A stretch of 64,000 nt of DNA from Engraulis encrasicolus. Taxonomy: Eukaryota; Chordata; Actinopteri; Clupeiformes; Engraulidae. The position numbers and the translations under genes are program-made. The notes beneath the pieces are model-generated. The model was not told the origin of the DNA. It ran no database searches and saw nothing but the letters and a program-made list of their open reading frames with translations. Shown here piece by piece: positions 1 to 11,833 of the stretch (positions within the stretch are counted from its first letter, which is position 1; the number at the start of each line of letters is the position of its first letter). The stretch covers positions 42,701,885 through 42,765,884 of the forward strand of contig NC_085880.1 in the NCBI RefSeq assembly GCF_034702125.1, written 5' to 3'.

Positions 1-26
1 TTTCTCAGTTGGCCTTTCACTTCACT

Positions 27-223
27 TCACATGCTTATTCTCTGCATGAGTTTTACAACCGCTTCCTCATCTAATTCACCTGGGGCCGGTTGCACCAACT
101 GTCTTACGTCCAGGCGTAAAATTGAAGCCAAGTCGGGGAGGTAGGCGTAAATGTTAAAACCTCGCCCAATTTCTGTAGTCACGGTGAGAGCAACACAATC
201 AAAAATGGTTCTTTGTTTCTTTG
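27..223 (-). CDS. Probable last coding exon of an unrecognised gene
   Basis: On the minus strand a strong splice acceptor (TTTTCATCTGCTGCAG, a pyrimidine-rich tract ending in AG at 225-224) is followed by about 64 codons ending in TGA at 29-27. The frame needs one base from an upstream exon. The translation has an ordinary protein composition, with segments such as GFNIYAYLPDLASILRLD and GELDEEAVVKLMQRI, and is not low-complexity. I do not recognise the family and can assign no function. Upstream exons are not obvious; they would lie at higher coordinates or may have been separated by the repeats that follow. It could also be the tail of a transposon gene. The acceptor and the mixed, coding-like codon use make it better than a chance ORF. 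Confidence 0.4.
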
Positions 224-655
224 CTGCAGCAGATGAAAATAAACCAAATGACGTCATGGCCACTCTGTCTTCTCTCCCTCTTCTCCACTGCCCTTGACAC
301 ATGTTTCAAAAGAACAAAACTACAGGCATCTAATGCTGCTTTTTACGCCTTACATATTATTATCCTTCTTCGTGTGACCTTACAAGATTTCCATCATCTT
401 GAAGGAGATGAAGCCTTTTCATTTGAGCTCTTTATTGTCCAGCATAGCACATGCTGCCAAGACCATTTTCTGTCACTTCACGCTAGTGGTGGACTACTCA
501 GACATGCAGCGCTACGCGCACAGAGGCCTGTGCGATTTATAAGTGGTCATTATGACTCACATTGTTATCCTCGTTAAGCACCAGTGGCCTCTAATGCTGT
601 ACATTCATAAGGAAATGCAGTTTTGTATTCATTTCTTCAGAAGAGTAAAAGTATT
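224..655. other. Unannotated stretch
   Basis: I see no gene or repeat signature here. A plus-strand ORF in this stretch runs antisense to the exon candidate and shows no recognisable domain. Confidence 0.4.
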
Positions 656-673
656 CTCATCCCACCTCACTGA

Positions 674-971
674 CAGGGCCGGATTAATACACAGGCTAGA
701 TATGGCTGCAGCCTAGGGGGCCCCACCTGCCAGGGGGGCCCTGATTAGTCAAAGGGGAAAAAATGGCAAAATTATGATAAGATGCAATAAGATAGCCTAC
801 ATAAGATGCAATTAAGCTGTTGTGTTGAGTAGAGTTCGTAGACACGTTATCCTTAATTCCTAGCTCGTAATTATGACACTGTCTATGTAAATCTGTCTCG
901 AAATTTACTTTCTGGGGGGCCCCACATCAACCTGTAGCCTAGGGGCCCCAGGCCATCTTAATCCGGCCCTG
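674..971. mobile_element. hAT-like miniature element, GCCGGATTAA family
   Basis: The ends are inverted (CAGGGCCGGATTAA and TTAATCCGGCCCTG). The same family occurs at 30186-30456 and 38585-38866, where 8-bp target duplications are visible. Here the flanks instead share a 17-bp direct repeat, CTCATCCCACCTCACTG (656-672 and 972-988), longer than the 8 bp expected for hAT. Confidence 0.75.
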
Positions 972-1016
972 CTCATCCCACCTCACTGGGGTCAGGAGCA
1001 GGACAAAGGTCTAGGC

Positions 1017-1373
1017 CAGGGGTTCCCAAACTTCCCTGCGCACCCCCTTGTACATTTCAATGCGGTTCGCGCACCCCCTGAGCGAATATGTTGGTATGCT
1101 GAAGGCCGCGCAAGTATGGATTTACTGTTCATTCAATGCACATTAATCACAGTGATTTTTGGGGAATCCTCTTTTCCAATAGTCTTGGAATTAAACTACA
1201 CTTAAGATGGACCCTTTCAGCATATAATGCACCATACTATTAAAAACTTCTTAATTTTCATTAATGCTAGATAAAAACTCACATATCCGCCATTGCTCTA
1301 GTCAGCTCGTGCACCCCTTTATGGCAGGCCACGCACCCCCAGGGGTGCACGCACCCCAGTTTGGGAAACACTG
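1017..1373. mobile_element. hAT-like miniature element
   Basis: It starts CAGGGGTTCCCAAACTT and ends AGTTTGGGAAACACTG. It is bounded by a perfect 8-bp duplication GTCTAGGC (1009-1016 and 1374-1381). The ends and the 8-bp duplication are typical of the hAT superfamily. There is no coding capacity. Confidence 0.88.
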
Positions 1374-1724
1374 GTCTAGGCTATCTGACAATAGTGAGAG
1401 TAGAAGTCCGTAGGCTTACACACTGCAGCTCAGATTGTAAGATTTATTCAAGGCATTCATTCATTTGGGCTACCTTGAGACAGACTCTTAATTATGCAGC
1501 AAGTGTTTGTAAGCTTAGTCTTGGGTCACATAATTGGAATCCTCCATTGCAAATGGCCGTGAAAAAGCTATTTAACACAGCAGTAAATGATGTCCATGAT
1601 GAAAAAGACTTCCTTCCTTTGTGCAAACCTATTTTATAACTAAAAAACTAACCCTACTTAGCATCTGCAATTGTTGTTCCGTATAATTCCTGTGCACTTC
1701 ATTTCTAGTGATGTCAGCTATGAT

Positions 1725-1785
1725 TATGTCCTCGATTGTAAGTCGCTTTGGTTAATAAAAGCGTCTGCCAAATGCAATATCATGT
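1725..1785 (+). repeat. Interspersed-repeat 3' tail
   Basis: The sequence TAAGTCGCTTTGG followed by AAAGCGTCTGCCAAATG is the familiar 3' tail of fish LINE/SINE repeats. The DNA before it (1382-1724) may be the body of the same element, but I cannot delimit it. Confidence 0.5.
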
Positions 1786-1796
1786 AGGCCTAATGC

Positions 1797-1890
1797 AGTG
1801 TTTCTCAAACTTTTCCAGGCTGAGGACCACTTTGTCCCCCCAAAAATGTTCAGGGACCACCCGTGAACTGAATTGCCAGCTGACAGGTGC
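1797..1890. mobile_element. hAT-like element fragment
   Basis: It begins CAGTGTTTCTCAAAC followed by GGACCACTTTGTCC. This matches the inverted end seen at about 26565-26632. The other end is missing, and a different repeat starts at about 1896. Confidence 0.5.
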
Positions 1891-1895
1891 TAATT

Positions 1896-2800
1896 AGGGG
1901 CCAAGCAGCGAAGCTGGCGAAGGCCCCTATAGAGTTAGTAGGTTTTCTTCATTGTTATTAGGGGCCAAGCAGCGAAGCTGGCGAAGGCCCCTAATGTTTT
2001 AGCTGGTATTCTTATTATTATTATTATTATGTCACCTCTTTCCTCTCCTTAGCAAGTCTATGGCAGCCCATAGAACCGTAGGCAGGAAAATGCTGTAAAT
2101 CGGCACACACATTCGGGCCAGTCTCAGCATTACCCACATCAATTTACAGGACCCCAGCCCCAACGCTCTAGCGCCACCAGCAGGTCAAAGTTGCAGGTAC
2201 ATTTCTGCTTGTAACTTTTGAACCGCTGGGCCAATTTTCAAAAACTTGGTATCCCTGGAATCCTTGGGCCAAGACGAATCCAACGCACCCTATGACGTCA
2301 TTTTCCGCCGGGATAGTTTTCCCGCCATTTTGAATTTTGCGAAATTCAATGAAAATGCTATTTATCCCGCAATTTTTCACCAATTCGCTCGAAACTCGAT
2401 ATATAGTATCTCTGGACTGAGCTACACATGGGGTCTCAAGGAATATTGAATATCTTTTATCGTTTAGCCGTGACAGCCAATCAAAATTGTCGTAAAAGTG
2501 GCAAAACAGGAAGTGAGGTCATATCTCAGCAACCGTTTGTCGAATTAGGCTGGGATTTTGTACACACATAGTAGTCCATCCCATGACCTAGCACAAAAAA
2601 AATCAGATCCCCAGCTCTAACTCTGTAGCGCCACCAACAGGTCAACATTTTAGTTACATTTTTGCCTGTAGCTTTTACACCATAAGTTTAATTTTAAAAA
2701 TAACACTATCACTAAAATCCTTGGGCCAAGCCGAATCCAACGCACTATATGACTTCATATCAACCTTAAGAAAAAAATCCGCAATCACATTTATTCACTG
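1896..2800 (+). repeat. Dispersed unclassified repeat, copy 1
   Basis: It carries GGGGCCAAGCAGCGAAGCTG twice near the start (about 1896 and 1960), then blocks with TAGCGCCACCAGCAGGTCAA and TGGTATCCCTGGAATCCTTG. The same blocks recur at 21940-22765 and 24230-26412. The family is not assigned; small ORFs in it recur between copies because the DNA is repeated, not because they are genes. Confidence 0.75.
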
Positions 2801-2879
2801 AGGCATATGGTCCTTAACCACCCTGTCCCACAACTATGCTTCTACCCCCTCCTCTCTTCTCCCATCTATTCCCTAGCCA

Positions 2880-3116
2880 GTGGTTCTCAAGCTTTTTGAA
2901 CAAACGGCCCCTTAACTGTATCATAAATCTCCCAACGCCGCCTTCACCTCACCATAAGCCTAAAAACATCCCCTTTAACATTAAAAAATAAAATAAACTG
3001 ATGGCCACCCAATTGCAAATAAAGCATTACCCCCTCTCAGCTGTATCCTTCTCAACAACTCTATAGGGCTTCCTAACACCCCCTGGGAGGATGTAGAGCC
3101 CCCGTTGAGAAACGCA
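2880..3116. mobile_element. hAT-like element
   Basis: It starts CAGTGGTTCTCAAGC and ends near GTTGAGAAACGCAG. A second, partial, inverted copy lies at 56963-57362. No clear target duplication is left. Confidence 0.55.
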
Positions 3117-3990
3117 GTAATAGTATAGAAGTTAGATTGTAGATCACAAGGTTTCAATCCCACCCCATCAATCTTTTTACCCCTCCATGGCGTCAGTGCT
3201 CATTAGCACTTCAATTGTTCAATTGAATTCAATTTCTTCTGAGTATCAGACCTCTTATCTGTTGATGTGCTACGTATGATTTTTTGAGGGTGTTGAGATT
3301 TGTTAAGCTTACTCAATATAAACTGAGGGCAGCAATCTGCTATTTGTCATGTAATTAGAAAAGCAAATAGTTCAGTGTAATATAGTACAGAATAAAGGAA
3401 GGGGTTATAGGTAAGTAGAATATGTACAGATAAGTAGAGCGCACAATTGGCTTAGGTACAATAGTTATTTTGTATTGAATGAAATAGTCACACTACAATA
3501 ATCACATGGATTCTGTGTTCATATTTATTTGGAAATGCAAAACAGAACGTGATACATGATATGATAATCAAACATTACAATATTACAGTTGATCGTTTAA
3601 TCTATTGTAACGTCAAAGAATGTATTAGAAATAATCATAATCATCTCTGTGTGTCATCATGCATTAATTGGGTCATTCCATGAAATTAATAGCGAACAAA
3701 AAAATAAATAAAATAAAAAATAAATAAGGAAAACATGAATCAAAACAAACAAACTCTTTTACACAACCAGTGCATACTTGGAGTAGTTGATTATATAATC
3801 TGGAAAAAAACTGCATGGAAGGTGGCCTTGTGAAAGATTGTCACCCATAGTTCAAAGAGCTGAAGGTTCCTTAGGACTTCTAAGAATGTCCAAAGAGTTG
3901 CAGGGTTTTCAGGACTTTAAGAATGGACGAGACTTACAGGATCAGGAAATCATCATTGTAGGTAAAGATATCATACAGCATGTGTAGGGA
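3117..3990. other. AT-rich unannotated stretch
   Basis: No gene or clear repeat was seen. The motif GGGTCATTCCATGAA at about 3671 is the inverse of TTCATGGAATGACCC near 5250, so both may belong to the flank of the Helentron. Confidence 0.35.
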
Positions 3991-3994
3991 CAGC

Positions 3995-4275
3995 GATCCC
4001 CTACTGGGAAACTCCAACTCCCATTTTCATTGTGACAAAGCAATACATAGCACACAAGTGAACACTGCACACAACGAAATTTGTATACCTAACCATGCAA
4101 GGGGGCAGCCCCCAATGGCACCTGAAAGGGAGCAGTGCGGCAGGACCGTACCATGCTCAGGGTACGTCAGTCATGGAGGAGAATGAAAAGAGCAATGGTT
4201 AATTACTCCCACCACCAACCTGGCGCATCAAGTCGAACCAGCAACCTTTGGGCTATAAGTCAGACTCCAAAAACG
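3995..4275 (-). mobile_element. tRNA-derived SINE, inverted copy
   Basis: Read on the minus strand, it matches the better-preserved copy at 29876-30125: GGTTGCTGGTTCGACT (a B-box-like element) comes first, and ACACTTGTGTGCT lies towards the tail. It is diverged by small indels. Confidence 0.65.
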
Positions 4276-4424
4276 CTTACCCATGACTGCTCACCGCTTT
4301 CTTATGACTGCTCAACGCTTACCCATTACCCACAATCATTAGGGTTTTTTGATTTGATCACAGTCACAAGTCACAAGGGTGGTATGCATGTGTAGTACAT
4401 TTGACATTTACTGTGCTGCAGAGT

Positions 4425-4985
4425 TCCAGAGATGTGATGATGATGTGTCAATGTTCAGGTCTTAATTTCCACACAAAAAGAGGCCAGAGAAATCTGGGAA
4501 TCTGTTTGGTCCAGTTCATGATTCAGTCCCAGGTGTTCTACCCACAGCAAAAAAAGGTGGGTAGAATTGAGTTATATTTCATGAATGACTATTTGGCGCA
4601 GTTCTTGTCTGAGGGTCCTAATTCCTATGATGAAGTTCATGATTCAGGTTCCGGTGTGAAGTCCCACAGCAAAGAGGCGAGTGGGATGGAGGATTTATTC
4701 CATGAAAGACTGTTTGGTGCAGTTCTGATTCAGTCTTTGGTGTTATACCCACTGCAAAGAGGCCAGTAGAATGGGTATTAAGTCCATGAAAGACTGTTTG
4801 GTGCAGTTCATAATTCAGTCTCAGCTTTTCTACCCACAGTAGATCGGCACGTAGAATGGGGTATTCAATTCTATGAATGACTGGTGTAGCTCATGACTCA
4901 GTCTTGGGTCCTAATTCCCATATCAAGCACAAGAGTAGAATGCTGCGTAATTCCATGAACGACAGTCATAATTGCACAGCAGCAG
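4425..4985 (+). repeat. Degenerate tandem array, units of about 100 bp
   Basis: Four or five diverged units contain CCATGAAAGACTGTTTGGTG, a CAGTTCATGATTCAGTC-like block and TACCCACAGCAAAGAGG. It lies 0.7 kb beyond the stop of the Helentron gene and may be part of its 3' non-coding region. Confidence 0.6.
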
Positions 4986-5680
4986 TCAATTCATATTGAA
5001 CAATGTCCTCTTTAGTGTAGTTAATTACCCAAACAAGTACAACACAGTTAAAAGGGAGAAAGGTACAACACTTTAAAATTCAGTTGATATAGGAACAGAC
5101 ATTTTAAACAACAGTTTGCCAGTTGTAAATAAAACAGTAAATGTAAATCAATGCATAGGAGAGGTGAGATCAACTTCATGGAATGACCAATATTGTCACT
5201 GTTAAAGAAAATGAAAATCAATGCAATAAACGAAAAGCCAAGGTGATATCAAGTTCATGGAATGACCCAAATTGTCACTATTGAATGGAAACATTGTTAT
5301 CATAATATTAATATAGTAAGTAAATTAAAAAAATATATTACTTGAATTTGTTTTCCAGATTTTTAAATTCAAAGTGTATGGGCATTTCTGCAAAGAAGTT
5401 TTAGATAATAGAAATTTCCCTTGCCTCCACCCACCCATTTACCCACCCACCATGACCTCCCCATGCATACCCACATAAGTGACTGTGTAATCAGAGATTT
5501 TACGAGTATTATGATTCTAGAATTTTTATGGAAATATGCCAACGTAATAGGCTGCTGTATAGCACTGTATCATCATGTGAACCTATCAATGAGGAGTTTT
5601 TGGTTGCCCTATTTCAATGCAAAAAGGAGTTATTGGTGTAAGAGAATCACTTCATGAAAATTTAAGTAATTCAGTAAAAA
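4986..5680. other. Probable 3' flank of the Helentron gene
   Basis: AT-rich DNA directly downstream of the stop codon. TTCATGGAATGACC occurs twice (about 5177 and 5251). I could not find a hairpin and terminus that would fix the transposon's 3' end. Confidence 0.35.
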
Positions 5681-8600
5681 CTAATGGAGGGAAATGAGAA
5701 TCGCTTCATGAAAACTAAAGTAAGTTGGTACAACCTCAATAATAATGTTTTCTGCACCTTTAAAGTAAACATGATCTATTAAGGTATTTTTTTCCGAAGT
5801 GAATGTTTCCACACATTGTTTGTATCCATATTGATCAAGTAAGTTTGCTATCGTAGATGATACAAAGATATCTTCATTAAGGTCGCCCATGATTAGCTTT
5901 TTCCCAGGGTATTTTTCAACTTCATGTATGACCTGCAGCAGCTGCTGTCTAAATACACCGATGGCATAAGACCTAGGCCTGTATAAAACAGCAGCAATGA
6001 CATTTACATGTGGTATTTCAAAATATAGACACTCCAAATTACATGTCTGTGGAAGTGATACCTGCACATCAAGTTTGTCACCACAATAAATGCCAACTCC
6101 ACCTCCTTTCTTTTGTTTCAACTGTGCAAAAACAGCTTCAGACTCACCATAGCAGTTTATTCTTGGATTGTGTTGGAAGGTAAATCCTGGAAGTTGTGGT
6201 ATGTCTTGGGAGTCTGCATTTAGCCATGTCTCCGTTAAACAAATGCAATCAGCTTTCATCAATGTTCCATGAGCTTCAATGTCCTTAATGTGGGCTTTTA
6301 GACTTTGAACATTATGTAGTGCAATTCGACATCCGGTGTTTTCATCATTAGAGATTGATTTTCCACAGTTGAATTTTGGCATGTTTTCCATGGCTGCTTG
6401 AACTTTCTCATCACAATATATAGCAGAGTCTTTGAGTTCGTCAATGATCAGTCCTTCGAGATTTTTCACACGACTTAAGGCAACGTATGCCTGACCAGCT
6501 GCAAATATCTTGCGTAAAGATACAAATGCCCGTTCAACTGTAAGGCCCTGACACTTGTGGACAGTCACAGCCCATGCCAAACCAATAGGATATTGTCTTC
6601 GCACTCCACCATTGTTACTAATTTGGTCTTCTTGTACTTGCAATTCAGTTGAACGTTCAGATTGTCTGTTTGATTGAGCTCGCTGAATCCTTCCAACGTT
6701 AGGGTCATCAAATTCAACATAAATGGCTTTTGGAAGATCGTTATCATCATCACCGTCTATAATATTTACTATCACTCCTGCTGCTCCGTTTGTGAGGCCG
6801 TCTTGCACATTTAAGTTCTTCAAGAGCAAAATACGCGCTCCGATACCAACTTGGACACATTTAGGCAAACACGAATTAAAAACTTTGGTGTGAAAGCCAG
6901 CCATCTTTTCCATTCTTCCGGTTTTAGGATTTCGCTGAAAATCTTGGGCCAATATCTGGATTACATCTGGACATGTGTCATTCAATTTTTTGACATTATA
7001 TTCTTGCACTTCTGCATTTGTTGCATATATATGCAAGATCGAATGGTCATCTTCAATTTCACGTTGTTTCAATGTGCGCACATCACGACTATTGAGAGCT
7101 TGTGTTTTTTTACGCACTCTGAGGCGATTCAGTGTCTCTGCAAACGTAGCATTTTGTTGTCTAACAACAGTGGTCAGTTCAACAATTTCAAAATTGTTTT
7201 CCCACAGATTAACTCCTCTGTTGTCAGCATAGAGTGGTGTCCCTTTCACAGGTTTGAGTTGGTAAAAATCCCCAACACAGATAACTGAAATTTTTCCGAA
7301 AAATGAGTAATCTTTTGTCTGTTTTATCTGTCTTAATCTTCCGCTGATGTAAGATAAAAGCTTGTGATCCACCATTGAGATCTCATCAATGATCAAAATT
7401 TGCAAATTCCTCATTTTGTTGCGTAAACAGTTCACTTTTTCATCACCAAGGGGTTGATAAGGCAGAGTTGCATTTGCATTAATTGAAAAGGTGTTGTGTA
7501 TTGTTGATGCACGAATATTGTAAGCCGCTACTCCTGTAGGCGCTGTTAAAATGACAGGTAGCTCATCTGGATGTTCATCATCTTGTAACAACCTCGTACT
7601 TTCATAATGTATGGCTTTTATCAAATGACTTTTGCCAACACCAGCACCACCAGTAAGGAACAAGCGTAATGGTTCAGGATTTTTTCCAAAACGTTTCTGC
7701 AAACACCAGTGGCGAACTGCGTAAAAGACTGCAGACTGTTCCTCATTTAATGATCGTAATAAATCCAATGCATCTTGCCTAGGCATTGTCACATTATTAG
7801 TTTCCAAGGAGTACACAGTTTGTGGGTTGGCCCTCAAATCAGGGATATTAGTTGCTATGTCATCGTCATTTTCATCTTCAACAACTTTGTCTTTCATAAG
7901 TTGCAAACAATGCAGCCTTTCATCTTCCGCTTCTGGAGCTAAAATAGCCCACGCATCTGTGAGATCAATGTCAGTTTGCAACAATTGTTCAGCTTTGTCA
8001 AGCTCATCGCTGTCTTTTTCAAACAGAGCTTTGTTGTCATCCACAATTGACTTGACAGTTTGAACATCAGTACCACATTTAACTGCACCATTGTTGTAAA
8101 AATGTTCATATGTTTCGAAAGGAGGTGGCTTGAGGTGAAGGGTTTCATAGTGTGGCAAAAACAATTGTAACAATGAATGATAATATTTTTCTGGATCTTT
8201 TGTTGGAGAAAATCGTGGATATCTTACAACAGCAGGTTGTGATCGGGTTCGTTTTTTCAGAAATCCAAAGTTGTTGTTTAACTCAATTATTGTCTGTGAT
8301 TCTTTGTTTTTGGAAACCTCAGATTTTGAAAGCACTCTGTATTCACTACAAAAAGTTGCCAGGCATAAAGTTTTCATTTCCTCTGACTGAGGCCTGTTGG
8401 TATAACGTTCAACGATATTGGTCATCCAAATGTTTTCATTATTTTCAGTCATCTGCTGAGCTTGGGCTTGTAGCATATGCAAGGGTAAACTCATCCTCAT
8501 AGGATTTTCACCAACAGGAATGAATTGTACATCACGAGAGCATTCTTTCAAGTGCATTTGTGTTAAGCGATACACTGCCTCTTGAGCTGACACTTCTCTG

Positions 8601-11600
8601 TTGTGGAGATAAACACTTCCAAGCTGCCGAAATGCTGCTTTTGCATCCACATTGCCATTTAACGCTTCCATTTGAGTACGTTGTAAGAGCAAACCTGGTT
8701 CCATCTCTCCTTTTGTGACATATGATAGTATGTATACAGCAGCAGAATGTGCATCTGTGACAAACTGAATATCCATGTTGCCTTGCCAAGCTCGAAGTAA
8801 GTGTTTATTGTATTGGTTCACCCAAATGTCTGAAGGATTTCGTTTCATTACAATGCTTTTCTTTGTGGTCCACATATTGTATGCCCATTCAAATACACTT
8901 TGCTCAATTCCCAGAGATTGAAAAAATGCAGCTGTTGACTTGAAATCAAAATCTGGTGAAGTTAATGCAGCTCTGACTGTGTTGATGATATCACTAGCAC
9001 GTTTAGTTTCATCAGCATCCTCTGAACTTACACTTCTTGTAATGAACGTTTTTTGTGACGGGGGCCGTGGAAAGTGAAACCTACACACAGTGTTCTTTTT
9101 GCGACACGTCTTGGAATGCCTGGTGCTGTGTTTCTGTACACTGTTAACGGTTTCATAAAGCTCAGAGTCTTTGTCTGTTGGAAGTTGACATGTGATATAT
9201 TTGTCAATGAAAGCTGTCACTTCAGCGTCACTGTGTGTGTCAATTTTCGGTGCGTTTGCCACCCAGAATAAAGCGTGTATATGAGGACTCCCGCGCTGTT
9301 GAAATTCGACGCGATAGAAATGGTCGATTATTTTACCTATTGGTTCAGCTGGTGACAGGATTACATCTTTCAAAAAAGAGTGCCAACGTTCGTCAAAGAG
9401 GCGTGCTGTTGTAACAGGGTTTGAACGGACCAACTTGGTTTTGTCTGACCAATCAAGATCTGCAACATTTGCTTCCTTTCCCTCAGCCCTTTGCAGACTG
9501 GACAAAAAATCAGGCCATCTTAAATCTGCGGAACTAAATGACGCAAAAAATGTTGGTATAGACAGCTGTCTTATCATCGCAAATAAATCTTTCTGCACAG
9601 ACATCCAATATGGGGGTGTTCCACGAATGCCACGCAAAAATTTGTAGCCCTCATTGTTATGCAACAATGTTTTGAGTGAGTCAGAGTTCAGCAAGGTCTC
9701 TGGTGACACGTCTTTCTGCGAGCCTTTGCGTAATGCAATTGAAATGCTATTTTGCACTTGATTTACTTCTGAAATGTATTGAGCGTAAAAAAGAAAATCA
9801 GTGTTCCGTGCAAACCGTCCATCAGCATTCAGTAAACGTGTATTCAAGTACCTTGAAAGAGTTATTTTCGATTCTCTTTCAGAATGAAACGTAGGCCCGC
9901 CTAGAGGATACAAGACAGGAAAACACTTGCTTTCATTGGTTTTATCAGATAGTAAACTAACTGGACTGTTGCCTTCAGCAGGTGCCATACTTAGTATGTC
10001 TTGAAAATGCTGATCAACTATTTCAGATCCAATGTCAATCGGTTGTAAGGATGTGTCTGAAACTAGTCCCGACTGATCTTTAATGTAGGTCAATTCTTCC
10101 TCTTTTTCCTCATTGTCATGCTCCTCATCATCACTGTTTTCGACATTGTCTTTATCATCATCTGCTTCATCGTTTTCATGGTCAGTACCATCCAATGAGT
10201 TCAACCACTGATCATTCAAAATGACATCATCATACCAAAAGTTGTTCTTTATTAAATATCTCAACGCATTTCTGACTCTTTCTGTGTGTACAAATTGGAA
10301 TTCATAAAAACTTTTGTAGCTTATTTTTCTTTTTAATTTTATTCTGATCATCTTGTCATCACTTTCATCTCTTGGTAGAACGTTTGTCACTGTTTGAGAA
10401 TTTATAGGAACACAGACACAGGGTCCATGACAACCTCGTTGGCGCCCCCTAGGTAAACAAAGCAACTTCATGAAGCAAATATTTTTGGCTATTAGATGCT
10501 GCTCTAACGAATTCAAACAATTGAGCTCTGGGGGAATGTCATGTAATTCCAAGTTGTTGGTGACACTTTCTTGTGGAAGCGTGCCCAAAAGAATCTTTCG
10601 ATGACAAGTGTGGCATATCCACAATTTTGTTGCAGGACTGTCAGCCAAGTAACAGTTAGATTCACAATTACTGTCACAGACATGCAAATATTGTGTTGTT
10701 ATGCATCTTTTAGCCATCTGAGCAACTTCAAATCGTTTGTTTGCATAGTTTTGGGGTTTACATTCAATCACTTGTTTCCTAAAAAGTAATCTGTGACAAC
10801 AAGAACAAACATGTTCCGGACCACGGCTGACATTTTTTCGAAATGTGTCTATTGCACAGTCAATTTCTCTTTGTTTTTGTTTTGAATTTTTGTGTTTATT
10901 GATACTTCTGTTGATTTTGGATATGCGTATTTTTTCATTTCTCTGGTACTTTGTTTTGTTGTATTGTTTAATTTTCTTTTGGAAAATTAGGTTTGACTTG
11001 TATTGTTTTTTACTATAATAACGCACAGCACTTTGGAATGTCTTGTTGGACTTGTACTTCACATGACTATAATTACGCACGGCATTTTGGAATGTCTTGT
11101 TGGACTTGTACTTCACATGACTATAATTACGCACGGCATTTTGGAATGTCTTGTTGGACTTGTACTTCACATGACTATAATTACGCACGGCAGTTTAAAC
11201 TTTCTTGTTGGACTTGTACTTCACATGACTATAATTACGCACGGCATTTTGGAATGTCTTGTTGGACTTGTACTTCACATGACTATAATTACGCACGGCA
11301 TTTTGGAATGTTTTGTTGGACTTGTACTTCACATGACTGTACTTACGCACAGCATTTTGGAAAGCTTTGTTGGTCTGATATTTGATTCGCGAGTTCTTTC
11401 GGGCAGTTTGAAATCTTGTATTCCTGTATTTAAACTTAGACGTTTGTTTAAGCTTTTCTTGAAAACTTGTATCACCTTTGTATTTCTTTTGAAAATATAT
11501 TGCTCTTGATGTCTTAAATTGTGGATCGTTTGCATAAAGTAATTTGTATCGCTTTTGGAACTGTTCAAGCACTTTTTCACGAAAGTTTGTGTTGGTCTGA

Positions 11601-11833
11601 TATTTTTTCAAGTAGCACTCACGAGAATGTTGACGCTTCTTCTGTCTGTTACATTCATCTTTGTGGTAATTTTCCTGATCTTTTGCAAGTTTCATTTTTC
11701 TGTAGCTGTTATCATTTTGATACCGCATCGCTTTCTCTCTGCATGTTTTTGTTTTGAATCGTTTGATTGATCCAACTTTCGCTTTCGCTGAGGACGAGTG
11801 CGCACCTCGCTCTGACAACACATTCCAGCACAC
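5681..11833 (-). CDS. Helentron Rep nuclease / Pif1-like helicase / EEP endonuclease
   Basis: This polyprotein would nick the transposon, unwind it and carry out rolling-circle transposition in the nucleus. The frame opens at 11833 and is interrupted once, by TAA at 11197-11195; after that 1,835 codons are open. Counting from 11188: an 18-residue repeat (core NYSHVKYKSNKTFQ) at the start; a Cys-rich segment (CSCCHRLL, ICHTCHRK) at about 125-200; an acidic stretch near 340-370; the HUH motif HIHALFW near 635; the Rep tyrosine motif YILSYVTK near 818; helicase Walker A GGAGVGKSHL near 1178 and Walker B ILIIDEIS near 1264; a late helicase motif AVTVHKCQGLT near 1545; and an EEP endonuclease from about 1620 (HNVQSL, TETWLN, GDLNED, DHVYF). 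All key motifs look intact. The N-terminal join to the OTU part needs a frame change near 11735. Confidence 0.88.
11000..11400 (-). repeat. In-frame 54-bp tandem repeat (18 residues)
   Basis: About seven near-identical 54-bp units encode RNYSHVKYKSNKTFQNAV. Flanking protein keeps a degenerate version of the same period, such as KYQTNTNFREK and KYKGDTSFQEK, so the homogeneous core is a recent expansion of an older repeat. One variant unit (AAGAAAGTTTAAACTGCC, about 11187-11204) replaces the usual AAGACATTCCAAAATGCC and creates the TAA stop. Confidence 0.9.

Noticed and set aside
11000..11400. CRISPR-like array
   Set aside because: Repeats are contiguous 54-bp units with no unique spacers, and they are in frame with a transposase.
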